A stretch of 64,000 bases of DNA from Onthophagus taurus. Lineage: Eukaryota; Arthropoda; Insecta; Coleoptera; Scarabaeidae. The notes under the pieces are model-generated. The model saw only the letters and a list, made by a program, of their open reading frames with translations. It did not search any database and had not been told where the DNA came from. Positions 1-42,800 of this stretch are shown piece after piece. Both the position numbers and the translations under genes were made by a program. The stretch is taken from the NCBI RefSeq assembly GCF_036711975.1, contig NC_091972.1:14017001-14081000 (forward strand), in the 5' to 3' direction. Position 1 is the stretch's first letter; every line of letters begins with the position of its first letter.

Positions 1-341
1 ACAATAAAAACGAGAGTAAGAGCGTAGCGTAGGTCCACATTAAGCCATCAAAAAACGATTTGGAGAAGCGAAAGAACCGGGCAACATCCTAGTGAGAAAC
101 TAAGGAGCAATTAGTTCCGGTGCTACCGGTATCCGGCCACTGTGGTAGTAATTATCATAAGGCTCGGATCTCGGTGTGTTCTGCGAGCCGCTACCTCGTT
201 CAGATGACTTTAAGAGATTACAATAAGATCTAAGATAGGATATTTGTTTAAGAACTTTTCCACATTTTAACGATGTTAGTATGGACCGGAATATTTTATT
301 TATCTCGTTAACAAAGTAATTTAATACTGATTTTATTTCAG

Positions 342-31148
<30,807 letters not shown>

Positions 31149-31222
31149 TAATTTTTTCTGGATAAGTATTTTTCTTTTTGTTTGTACATATATTTTTTTG
31201 TAAGAGAGATGAGGTTTAGTGT

Positions 31223-31228
31223 AATAAA
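31223..31228 (+). other. Poly(A) signal AATAAA of the kinase gene
   Basis: AATAAA 75 bp after the predicted stop codon. Further AATAAA copies lie near 31420. Confidence 0.5.
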
Positions 31229-31859
31229 TAGTAAAAAAATAGAATGTAGAGTGAAATTTGAGAATTTTAAAAGATAATTATTATAAAGTATCAATATTTC
31301 ATTTGCTAGTTATAAATTTGATTTTTAATTGTGCTATATGCTTTGTAAAATTTTTGTATTAAAAGTACACCACACCCCAGTTCGAGAAAGAGATAAAGAA
31401 AAAAGAATAATAAAATAGCAAATAAAATAGTAGAGTAATGCGTGTATACAGGCATGATTCCAGAAAATTCTATGTATGCAAAGCAACGAAGTGATTTTTA
31501 ACAATGCATCTGATAAAGTAGATGACTTTGTTACTGTGTTTGCTAGTGCTTTTGATCATCAGGCTATTTATTGCTGAGGGCTTTCAAATTCCCCCTTTCC
31601 TCTTCTCTTTTTAATGAAACATAATCTGAATCATTTTCAATTTAAAGCAACTTAATTCAAAGCATATTGCAGATTCGTCATTAGTTTCTTGCACAATACT
31701 AACTTCTTGTCGTTGGAATAGTGAAGAAAACCAGTTTCGTGTAGTTAGTTTTTTTGATTAATGGAAGTTTGTGATCCTGGTATTTGTGTGTGAGTGGGCA
31801 TTTGTAATCTTTAGATGAGGATGCCTAGAGCAGAGAAACCACATCAGCCGCCTTGTCCC

Positions 31860-32545
31860 GCGTTTAATTTAGTAGCTCTTACAATGAGTGAGAGGAGTGT
31901 GCCCAAAGTTCCTCGTATATGAAAACGTTAAATCAGCAGAAATTTACCGCAGACTGCGTTCCCAGTTCGGGGAAACTACCATTTCATGGTCAATCATGTC
32001 TAATCAATCATCAGAAAATAGTTGGGCTTCAGAAAAATCTCAGCACGTTGAGATCCAAGGTTGCTGAATGATGATCAAAAAGTTTTTTGCATAAAATTGT
32101 GACCTGTGATGAGACATAGGTGCATCATTACACAACCCAAATCAAAACATGCAAGCATGGAGAAAGAAAGGCGAAGAAAGCCCCGTGAAAGCCAAAACTC
32201 GATTGGAAGAGAAAGTGTTGGCCACGGTTTTTTGGGACTGGTAGATTTCCTACAAGGACGTCAAACTATCAACGCAACTACTGCGACGCAAAAGACAACA
32301 TTTTCCCAACTACAAAGTGTAACTCCTCCATTACTACGCTAGACCCCACATAGCAGAAAGCGGTGAAAATAAACTGGAAAATACTTGATCATCAATCTTA
32401 TAGTTGAGAACGCCATGCGATTTTCACATGTTTGGATCTCTCAAAGCACTTGGACGCAAGCGATTTGAGACCAGCAATCAAGTGGAAACATTCGTACACA
32501 ACTGATTAGATACCCAACTTCATTCCACGAGAAAAGAATCAAAAA
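31860..32545 (+). mobile_element. mariner transposase relic
   Basis: On the + strand the order of motifs follows mariner transposase: AEIYRRLRSQFGE (HTH region), IVTCDET then an in-frame stop then VHHYTTQIK (the W of TCDETWVHHY is lost), VDFLQGRQTINA, and FHMFGSLKALGRKRFETSNQ near 32410 (HLFGSLK-x-LGRKRF). Several frameshifts and stops make it a pseudogene. It lies between the kinase and Seh1 genes. Confidence 0.8.
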
Positions 32546-33069
32546 TATCACAATTTTCAACGTTTATATTTAATTGCACCACGTATTGTAACAAAGTATT
32601 AAATTGCAAACATAATTCAATCATTACAAGGTTGCATACTTATTACAGCAACAGCACATCTAAAAAAGATGATTTTGTTTTAGTAGATATTTATTTTCTG
32701 AAGATGGTTTTGCTAGAGTGTTTTCCCCAGGACTAGTAGGTATGTTAAGGATAAAAAAGGAATTCGACCAGAATTTTTGCCTGATATAAGCGCAACTTTT
32801 GTATTTATACAAAGAACAGACACTGAACAGATAGATCAAACACTTGCAATGAACGTTAATATTACTTGAATAGAGAGGAATACATTTGTTATTTGATATC
32901 AGCAGCTACTGAAACATCATTTAGTACATTCAGCTAGAATAGCAATTATGGACTGAATCATCTATAAAATGAAAGAATAAAAATAACTGTAATTGAAGTA
33001 AATAATAACAGTACCTAAATACAAAATGTATACTTTTTTTTATTAAAATCATCAACAAAGAAAGAAAAT

Positions 33070-34407
33070 TTAATGCCAAGGAACATCTCTTGGACTAGAA
33101 ATTGAACCCAACTTAATATATTTAGCAGTTTGATTAATTGGAGGAGTTGGAAGCCCAGTTGAGGATGATCCCACTGAAGATCTGTTCATCTCATTTGTAA
33201 CTTGAGATCCATCCCCTTTTAACGCAGCTACTGGTTTCCAAGAATTTTTATAATTCACTACAAAAAGAATTGTTACCCCATTTAATAACTAAAAATTATA
33301 AGTATACTTTTAAACATTCGAACACAACCATCATCCCCAGTTGAAGCTAAAATAGTTCCAGTAACATTCCAACAAACTCTCCAAACAGTGCTTGCATGAT
33401 CATCAAATTGCGCAACTGTTTGTACTTCTAATTTAAAGACGCCACTTTGAAGGGAGTTGTTATCACTATTATAATTTTATATTAATTATGTGTTACTATT
33501 TTGTATGATATATCATGGTGTTACTTACTTAATAGGAGTCAAATTAATGATCCTGACATCTTTAGTGGCTACAGCTAAAACATGATAACTCCTCCCTAAA
33601 TTTGGAGAGAAAGCTAAATCATGAACAGGTTCAGTTATACTATTTATGGTCTCAACTTTAGTCCATCTTCGTATGTTTTCACTATATTCAAAAATGAATA
33701 CTTTACCACCAGAGGCTGGGTTACTATCATCACAACCAACAGCAAGCATGGGGGCATGAGCTCTAATAAAAATATAAACAATAAAAATAATGACATTAAT
33801 ATTAAATTTTTTTGAATCTCACTTTGAGAAGCTATAATTCCAACTTAAAGAGCTACATGATGGTTTACAAGTAACCTCATGTTGCAAAGTCCATTGACTT
33901 AAATTCATAACATCAGGGGCTTCATAAATACGAATTAAACCATCAGCTGAGCAAGTAGCCAAAACTAAACCCAAAGTTTTCGGGCCAAATTTAACATCAG
34001 TAACTGAAGTTCTTGAATCTACTAAATTTGTTCTTCGAACCCAATATCTAGCTCCTCGTTCTCCCGGACCGGGATTATCACCAACAATTTCTTCCCAAAC
34101 TGCAGCTGTTCGATCAAACGAACAAGTAGCTAAAACTTGACCAAATTCGGGATGTGCCCAAGTTACTTTCCAAACTGATCCACTGTGGGCTTTCCAACTA
34201 GATGTTAAGGACCATGTGCCATTATTAGTTTGATCCCAAACCTTTGCAGAAATAAATAATATATTTAAAGAGAATTAAATAAAATTAAATTGTTACCTTA
34301 ACATATTGATCACTTGAACATGTTGCCATTCTTTGACCGTAGAAATCATAAGCGACATCGTGAATAAGATCTTTATGTTCTGCGTTTATTTCTTGTGCTT
34401 CAAACAT
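33070..34407 (-). CDS. Seh1: Nucleoporin Seh1 (WD40 protein)
   Basis: Seh1 is a WD40 beta-propeller shared by the Nup107-160 (Y) complex of the nuclear pore and the GATOR2 complex that regulates TORC1. Exons on the - strand: 34407-34297, 34241-33823, 33762-33529, 33465-33308 and 33257-33070. They total 1110 nt, encoding 369 residues, close to the roughly 360 of animal Seh1. Diagnostic stretches include [70 protein letters not shown] and [20 protein letters not shown]. All splice sites are GT-AG with matched phases and no disabling change. The start ATG precedes the conserved first WD repeat directly. The tail is Ser/Thr/Pro-rich. An AATAAA on the - strand lies at 33043-33038. Confidence 0.96.
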
Positions 34408-34434
34408 TTTTTATATACTTAAATTAGTTGTTTA

Positions 34435-34520
34435 TTACTAACATAACATAACCTTAAAAACGCAACTAAAACGAAAAACACCCTACTTTATCGACAATTT
34501 AGACGCCATCTATGAAAGAA
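34435..34520 (-). promoter_or_regulatory. Putative Seh1 promoter
   Basis: Upstream of the Seh1 ATG, the - strand reads catagatggcgtctaaattg followed by tcgataaag. This contains an atagatggcg motif and a TCGATA core like the DRE element of insect housekeeping promoters. No TATA box is seen. Assigned by position and motif only. Confidence 0.35.
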
Positions 34521-35443
34521 AAGCTGAAATTTATTTGTTTTAATTTAAAAATTAATTTATTTAAATATAAATTTATTATTTATATATTTTGATTTTGAGA
34601 AAATATTAAAAGTATGGAAAGAAATAGAAAAAACATCACCTTATCTGTTTTAACAGAAATACGTTGTAAATTGAAGAATTAGTTATCAATTACATTTAAT
34701 TATGTTTACTTAAAGTAATTGTTTATAATTACTTTTTATTCAAATATTATTTACTAAATGCGCAGTAAATGACTTATGTATATTGTCAAAGAGAAAGAGC
34801 GACGTATGATTTTATCGCAAACAAAAACTGGGGTTTCCTACAAAAAAAATTTTGTTCACATCTGCATTTTTACCAGGTTTATTTAGTTGAATCCCTTCGA
34901 TCCTTTCGCACGTGTTTGTACGTGTCTGTTCTTATAAATTTAACAATAATAATTAATTTTTTATTTATTTAGTGCGTGATTAAAATGTAAGAAGTTAGTA
35001 TTGGAGAAAAAGATAAGGGTAAGTTTGCAACAAACGATAATTTTATTATTATTAACAGTGGTTGCTCAGTCTTGTTTCGTCCTCCAGACTGTCGCCAACC
35101 CTATGATATCATAGTTTTTTGTTAGGTAAGTAAATAAGTATATTTTAGTTAAATATAATAATGCCTAGATTTAATTGTTATTGAATTAAAATAAAATGAT
35201 TGAATTATTTTATAAAATTAAGTTATTTGTACAGCGAAAGTTTAATCTAACGCGCAACACTTTTTCATAAGAGTTTACAAATTTAGCTTAGAAAAGTAAA
35301 TTTTCATTGCAATTTCCAATTTTATTTAGAAAATCGATTTTCATCAAGCTGGCGAATCTCGGGCTTAATCCATAACTTTTTACTCCAACTTTAAAAAGAT
35401 CATTTTCTTAATATCTTTTACTTTAGCGGAAAATCGATTTGCT
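34521..35443. other. Intergenic AT-rich DNA, no feature seen
   Basis: AT-rich sequence with no recognisable gene or repeat. Confidence 0.4.
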
Positions 35444-35447
35444 TTAA

Positions 35448-37031
35448 CCTTTCGGCAGGTGCGCTTGTAACATAGAGTACACTCAAATCTGTTTATGACG
35501 TAATCTATGAATAAATAAACCTTTCTTTAACCCTGAAGTTAGAAAATCACACTGTTCGATGAGCTGGGTGCCTCAGTCCCAAAGTTTGATGCTTATTCAT
35601 CTCATAATAACACAATGAAATGTTAAATTTGTTGTATTCTACTGTTAGTCTGCCTTATTTTGTACTGCTAAGTAGAAACAGTTGTCAAAAAACAATTGCA
35701 CAACGAGAAATGAAATATTTGTCATCATATTTTAGAAAAAAATTTAACATTTAATATACTTTACATAAAAAATTGTAAATACAATAATTTGAAAACGATG
35801 TAACAAAAACATTTGCCTAAACATTGCTATCTTGAACAAAATTCTCTGCGCAGTCGATGCAGCATGGATTTGTATGCTCCAAACAGCTGCAAGTACCACA
35901 AAACTTGCAAAAATATTTTGATTTTTGGTCTTCCAGTATTTGCACCTTCATCGATCAGAGGAAACCGTTTGAGATTGTTGTAAAGTTGGGAGTCCTGATG
36001 ATTGAGCCGTTAGTCCTCTTACTTTCCACAGTAGGTTCGGTGAAAATACGAGCTAATATTTTCTAAAACTAATTTCTTGCCCGGCGTCTTCAAAAATAGT
36101 CGCCTTCTTTTTGAAAATTTTCTATCAGAATTATTACTTTTATTTATTGTGAATGCGTTGATTGCTACTACATTCGGTATGTCGAAGAAAATCACCAATG
36201 AAAACGTTGTAAGTTAATTTGTACCGGAATGATCTCTTTATTTTTATTCAGAATGTTAGGGAATGATAATTTGAGTGATGGACTGTTAGACTTTTTGGAA
36301 GAGGAATCTAAAAAAAGTATCGACGGAGTAATGTATCTGATAAAGAGGAAAAAGATGTTCCAAGTGCACGTGATAGTCATTTAGAGTTGAGCGCAGATGA
36401 AGCACAAACAAGTACTGATGACTTTTTCTAGAAAGAGGAGCAAAACGGAAAGTGATAAAACCATTGACAAAATGTTGCACTCGTTTAGAGGTAGAAGTAG
36501 TTTTTTGCCAACCTGCTAAATACAATATACATGTTTGCTATATGCGATTCCAAATCATTTTCTACCACCAACCTTGATTTATTGTGGGCAACAACCAAGC
36601 GGGATTAATAAAGTTTCCAATTCATCCACCGACATTGTGTCGATGAAGAATTTTCTTGAGCAATTTAGCAGTTCCTTTAATGAAAGAGGAACTAATTATG
36701 AGAGCTTACATAATTACACTGCCAAAAGACATTCGAGGTACGTCCGAAACAACCATCTCAAACTGCAAAACAAGGCAAGTGTAAATTGCGCACAAATACA
36801 AATACTACACAAAAATGTTGTAAATGTAAGCAATTCATATGCAAAGACACTCTAAAATCATGATAACTTTCGCTCGTATTGCGAAGTGCATTCAGGATCT
36901 GATTCATAATTGGTTTATTGTCTATTGTTTTATACTCTCTATTGGAAATACATAAGTGTCGTATATTCTCTGTATAGCCTTTTTTTCTGAAATAACATTT
37001 ACATTTAAAAATAGACGCACCTGCCGAAAGC
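35448..37031 (+). mobile_element. piggyBac-like element, internally deleted, TTAA borders
   Basis: Ends cctttcggcaggtgcg and, inverted, cgcacctgccgaaagc form terminal inverted repeats of about 15 bp. TTAA lies immediately outside both (35444-35447, 37032-37035), the diagnostic piggyBac target. Coding remnants on the + strand are an acidic N-terminal part (LSDGLLDFLEEE, then VSDKEEKDVPSA) near 36255-36430, then GQQPSGINKVSNSSTDIV near 36600. Last is the Cys-rich C-terminal domain remnant CCKCKQFICKD near 36820-36850. The central DDD catalytic core is missing. Frameshifts separate the blocks. Confidence 0.8.
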
Positions 37032-37599
37032 TTAACTATGGGCTAAGTTAGAGATGATCGAGGATTCAAATCTTAAAGCTAAACTGACGATATTAATGCG
37101 TTATAAAATCACGTCTAAAAGTAACGCTTCCTATCAGTAAAATAAGTTAATGACAAAAATGTTGGTTTTAAAGGTTGCTAGGTTGTTGTTATTTGAATAA
37201 CTATCGGTTAACTTATGTTGTATACGATCCTTGACACTTGAAGAAACATGCTCAACCTTTTCGATTCGAGAACTATCGGAGCAAACTGGGCTAGAGCGGA
37301 TAATGTCCAATTCTGGCCGTTTTCCTGCATGAACCAAATTATTCGGTCTAAAAAAGTTTGGCAAGGAACCTTGATGGGAAATGCAATTCAATCAGTTTTG
37401 GTTGGCTATGAGTGTTATTTGATCTGTGGTAGCAGAACTCTTTGGTTTGAATTCAAAACAGCAAAGTCCAGTACGTGAAAGTCTTCTTATACTACATTAT
37501 AGTTTTCCTCATAGATTCTGTCATACGGACATCCGTTTTATCAATTCCTCTTATATTTGAGTTGTCATCAATAACACTCCTTCTTAAGGTGTCGTCTTC

Positions 37600-38060
37600 A
37601 TAGAAGGTTGGTAAATAGTTCTCTGTCGTGAGCCGCATTCAGTTTAGACCAAACTCATCCCTCAAGCTCTGTAGCCATCTGCTGCCCGGATCTCTTCTAC
37701 CCTCAACTTATTATAAGTCTTAGGAATTTATATCTTCTGCCTCCGTAAATGTGACCTAGGGAGTTTGTCTTTCGTCTTTTAATAATTGTAGAAATTTCTC
37801 TATTTACATTCATTTCTTAGTACCGTTTCATTGCTAATGTGTTTTGTTCACGATATTTTAAACATTCTGGGTATTACCCACATTTCAAAGGCTTCCAGTG
37901 TTTCAAACTTTAGTTCTGTTTAATATGTTTTTGTTTTTTCTGTGTTTATCCTAAAGCTAAAAGCACCTTCTCTTGTAATCTGTTAATAAGATTTTTTAGT
38001 CTTTCTTGGCTGTTAGTCACCATAACAGTATTCTTCGCATATCTTATATTATTCATAAGT
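37600..38060 (-). mobile_element. RTE-type LINE relic (C-terminal part of the polyprotein)
   Basis: On the - strand: LEAFEMWVIPRMFKIS, stop, TKHISNETVLR (normally LEAFEMWCYRRMLKISW-HVTNEEVLRR), then a region resembling GR-x-R-x-SWLxxLR. The RT core is lost. Multiple stops and shifts are present. Confidence 0.65.
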
Positions 38061-39842
38061 TCCGTTGATTTTTATTATTTCCTATTGCGTTTTGGAATAT
38101 ATTTTCCGAGTCACACTTCCTTTAATGGATATGCTGTTCATTTATCTTCAATTCTCATGGCTGTCGTATACTTTCAATTTCATTTTTAGATCATATTGGC
38201 ACATCAATATGATTAGTCTACTCCGTGTTTCTAAAACATTTTCGTTCATCAGCTCCGTGTACTTTAGTCGGTATGATTGATATCTACATTTTTGAAGCAG
38301 TACATTTAGTCTACATAGCACCTCTCTTGTTCCATGACCCAAACGGAAAGCAAATTTTTCTGGTGTATGATTTTATCAGGCGATATTTTGAACACTTTCA
38401 TATTCAAATTATCATTATTAACAATGTCAAATGAGAAGTCTCAATAAGTTGCTGAAGTTTGTCAATTTTTTGTTCCTCTGTTGATAAAAACAGAACAGAA
38501 GAACATAGGGACATGAAATTTGGCATAAGTTTTATTCAAACAGTAACAAACTATAATGTACAATCAAAGTTCGAAGTATCAATTCTTCGTCTTCACACGA
38601 TTCACCCTTCAAAAGTTCATGGCATCTCTAAAGGCTAGTGGCCTTCATCTACTCCGCCAAAACGTGAGTCTTTTACATCTTGTTACTTCGAAATCCCAAA
38701 TGATGTTGGAGGCACAGCAATCTTTGGTCTTTCACTTCTGGGTTGATTTTGGATGCTACCGGTTTCCTGATAATGACTGATTGTGTATTTTTTCGATCTG
38801 GCTCAGCTTCAAAATCGTGGCACGGTCTACGTCAAACACCATTACATGAAAACGCATAAACCAATCTTTTGAATGTTTGGAAAAGTCTTTAGTAATAAGA
38901 CAACAAAGTTAGAATCGCAAAGTTAGGCTCCCTGACTTTTGTGACATCCTGTAGTAAGTCTGATTGAGAGAATTTTATTTATTTAAATAGTTACACTGCG
39001 ATACGTTAAATATCTTTCATATTTGTAACTTAATTATTCCCCAAATGTCATCTTCCTCCATTAATCTAATATTATCTAGAGAAAGTAATTAGCGAAGTGA
39101 TATTGGCAATATTTATTGAGCAGTTATCGCTTGCTTTTGATTGTTTCATTTTCTTTTGTTTATTCTCTAAGCTACTTCTATTGGCTTGATATAATAAAAC
39201 TTTTTTCATGTTTTGAATTCAAAAACCTGTTAAATGTTTCAATACTTAATAAAAAAAAGCTTTCTATAAATACTGTAAGGACCGGTTTGGACATAAAGAT
39301 ATTAAAGTTCTCATTTCTAATTTCTCCGTATTAGGATTTTTTTTCTTTTACTAAATCGGATTCGGATTTAGATATTTTTTTGGCTCGTTTTTAACTAAAA
39401 GGAAGTGAAAGGATACACTCACAAGATACACAAATCGTTTTCGGTTCAAAATCGGAATCAATAACCATTAGTTAACACTATCTAATGAAACTAATGAACC
39501 CGATTCACTCGGCTTATCGGTATGTCATTTAATGGTAAACGTGCAAAAAGTTGCCAGCGAAGTCGTTGAAATATACGTAATTCCTCGGCTCTTGGAATTG
39601 TCCAAAAATAGTGGGAATGCACTCGGGGCATGTGCAGCAATACTCATTACGCTTTTAGTGCGACCTCGCATAAGAAGTCGTTAACACAGTTTTTAGAGCG
39701 TTAAACGTCCATTTAATAATGACTTGTATATTTTAGACGCATTGATTTCGCATACTTACATGAAATGCCAAATTGATAATTAATAATTAACAATTTATAC
39801 AAGCTTAATAATATTCTTTAATTTTTTTTACTTTATTATTAG
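38061..39842. other. Intergenic, no gene seen
   Basis: AT-rich, with several short frames on both strands that lack motifs. ttactttattattag ending at 39842 looks like a 3' splice site, so the anillin-like gene may have a non-coding first exon upstream. Confidence 0.4.
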
Positions 39843-39856
39843 AAACGTAGGTCGCC

Positions 39857-42800
39857 ATGTTAATTTCACCATCTGAAAAAAAGTCCACGGCCGAAGAACA
39901 ACATCAATCAAGTGATGTTAACGAAGATGAACTAACTAGAACTGAAATCAGTATAGATTTATCCAGACTTCCTCCAAATACTCCTAAGTCCAAGAAAAAC
40001 ATCACCATTCAAATAACGAATTTGGACGATATTTCATCGAACTTAGAAGATAGTCGTCTTTTTAATACATCATCTCCTTTAACAAAAGATAAATTAATTA
40101 AATTAAAAATTAAGATGCCAAAATCGCCGAAAACACCTAAATCGCCAAAATCACCCAAAAATCACGATTTAAAAAGGGACAAATCCTTTTTCACTGAAAA
40201 AGATTTTTCCACTTTACCGAAAGAGTTTATTAAATTCGCAAATTCGATGATTTGCGGTGATGGTGAGCCAAAGAAAGAGATTAAATGGGTAAATTCCGAA
40301 GCGAAAAAAAGATATTGCGATAAGACTTTGAACGAAGAAAGACGAACTAAGCGAAATGTAGATAAAGAATTTGGCGCTTTAAGTCCTATCAATCAAGATA
40401 CCGAAACGTTAATACCTTCCAGTACTTTTAAAGAAGCCGATGAAAAGTTTGAACCAGATTACAGCTTTCTAGAAATTAATGAAAGCAAGGAAATAGAAGG
40501 AATTCAAGATGATTTTAGTGGTGTTAAAATCTGTGATGTAATTGAAAAAAGAAAAGTACCTGAAACACAAGTTACTTTTAAACCTTACGAAGATATAATC
40601 GCGAAATTAAAACCTTATTCGAAATATCGAATGCAATATTTGCATAATTTAAGGAAATTGCAAAATAAAGAGTGCAATAAGTATCCCAAAGAAGAATTTT
40701 ATGTACCAACGACGGAACAAACTCCGAAAAACACAAAAAATAATAATCTTTTCGATTTAGACGAAAACAAAATCATCCAATTAGTAAATCAATCGTCCAA
40801 ATATCGACCGTTAATGGGTAAAAACGCCTTGTATTCAAAAATGAAGAAAACTCATCCGGAAAACGATTCCAAAATCATTAAAGACCTTGTCACAGAGAAG
40901 TTTTCACCGTTTTTTGACCGAAGACGAAAAGAAAGGCGCGATAATAATTATAGTTTACCGATAGATTCCTTAAATTACAACAAAGAACAAATCCAAAAAA
41001 TTAACAACAATTTAAATCAAACTATTCATCGTATTGTTGTAAACGAAGAAGTATACGCTGTTATTAACAAAAATAATAAATCAAAAGAATTGGATTTGAA
41101 ATCTTCTTTTAACGGTAATCAAGAAATTGAATTATGGAGCGAAATGAAAACCGAAACTGATTTAAAAGGCGAAATAAAAAGTGAATTAAAAACGGAAGTA
41201 AAAACTGAATTTAGTGCTCAATCTGATTACGACATCGAAAAATTTTTACAAAACGCCATCGGTGATGTTAGTTTATTATCACAAACAATGGTAAATATTT
41301 TTTAATCAATTTAACCAGTTTTATTACTATAAGTTTAAAATAGACATCCTTTTCTCCTTGTTCACAGGACGTGTCCAATGCTAGCAACATCGTCTTGAAG
41401 AACGAAGAAGACCATAGTATTGCAACCGGAGAAATGTCGCTTTTAGTATCAAAAGCAAGCAGCATTAGTACTTTTTGTAGCGCGATTTGGCGAAGAGTCG
41501 CCAGAAGAAACAGCGCTATCGCTCCGCAAGAAGAGAAAGGAACTGAAAATGAAGAACAATTACGTAAAGAAGAACGAAATAAACGCATCACTCTTCTTCA
41601 ACAGGAATCTTCGGTTCAAAATGAAATTATTAGACAAGCTTCAAAAGCTTTGGATTATTGTGAACATTTACCTGGAATTGATTTCTTAAGTCAACGTGTT
41701 GAAGCTGAAAGAGTTATTTTAATTGCAAGTAAGATTTAGTTACATTATTATTTACTTTTAAAGATTTATCTGTTATTTGCCATCAGTCTCCTCTATCTCT
41801 CTTTGTTAGATATTTTGGTAGTTACACCGTCTCCTTTTCCTCTTATCATTACACTTTTCCATTCTCTAACATTATCTTTCTTTACAGTCTTATTCCTTAT
41901 TCCTGAATTCCTTCCACCACTCCTGAATCTTATATTTTTACTCTCGACCTCATTTCCGATATTTCTACAAATTGCACTGTCGCAATATTCTTTTTAGCTA
42001 TGTATTCTGACTCACCAATATGCATCTCCAGAATCGAGCCCATCAATTTTCTAAAATCCCATCTTCTTTGCACTGCCATACTTTTATCCCCTACAACATC
42101 ACGCTTTAAATTTGGTTTTCAAACATCGTATGTAAGTTATCATACTAGGGTGTAAACCAGAAAAAGTCCTGTTGGCTAAACTAAAGCCATAGGAGTAGTA
42201 CTGGGTTTTTAAGCTGCTACAGGTGTTTGGAAATGAATACACTGTTTCACTTCCTGTATTGTTCATTCTTTCGAGTATGCTTGACGGATGTACAATGTAA
42301 CGTTACAGGACAGAATATCAATCGAACCGATAAAGAGGTCCATTGCCCTATTCAGTTCTATCATAATAATTAAGAACTTGTTAACTTTGTGGCTATGTAT
42401 GATACATCTGAATACTTGCTTTGAATGGTTTGTAGTAATTCGTTCTGCTTCAAATATCTTGTGATGAAAATGTTATAATACGACCAAGAATCGCTTCACG
42501 AGGGTAACCCAATTAGCTGGTGTTCATAGTTTCGAGCCTCAATAATAACTCGTCATAGTGTTGGCACTAATCTAGTATTTAGAAAATTAGTTCCTGCCTC
42601 GTGGAGTTTCTTCCATGATTATGCCAAGGTATGCCAAAGACAAATGTAGCGAATGTTTCTTTGTTCCTCTTTCACCACTTAGTTCATCTGTTACTACATT
42701 ATCGAGACCTCGGCGGGGATGAAATAAGAAAGGATAATAAGAAGGGAAATAAGAGAAAATGATTGAAATTATTGTCAAAAGTAACAAGACTTGCTTTGGA

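Noticed and set aside
40162..40392. - strand frame opposite the anillin-like exon
   Set aside because: Antisense shadow of the large coding exon.
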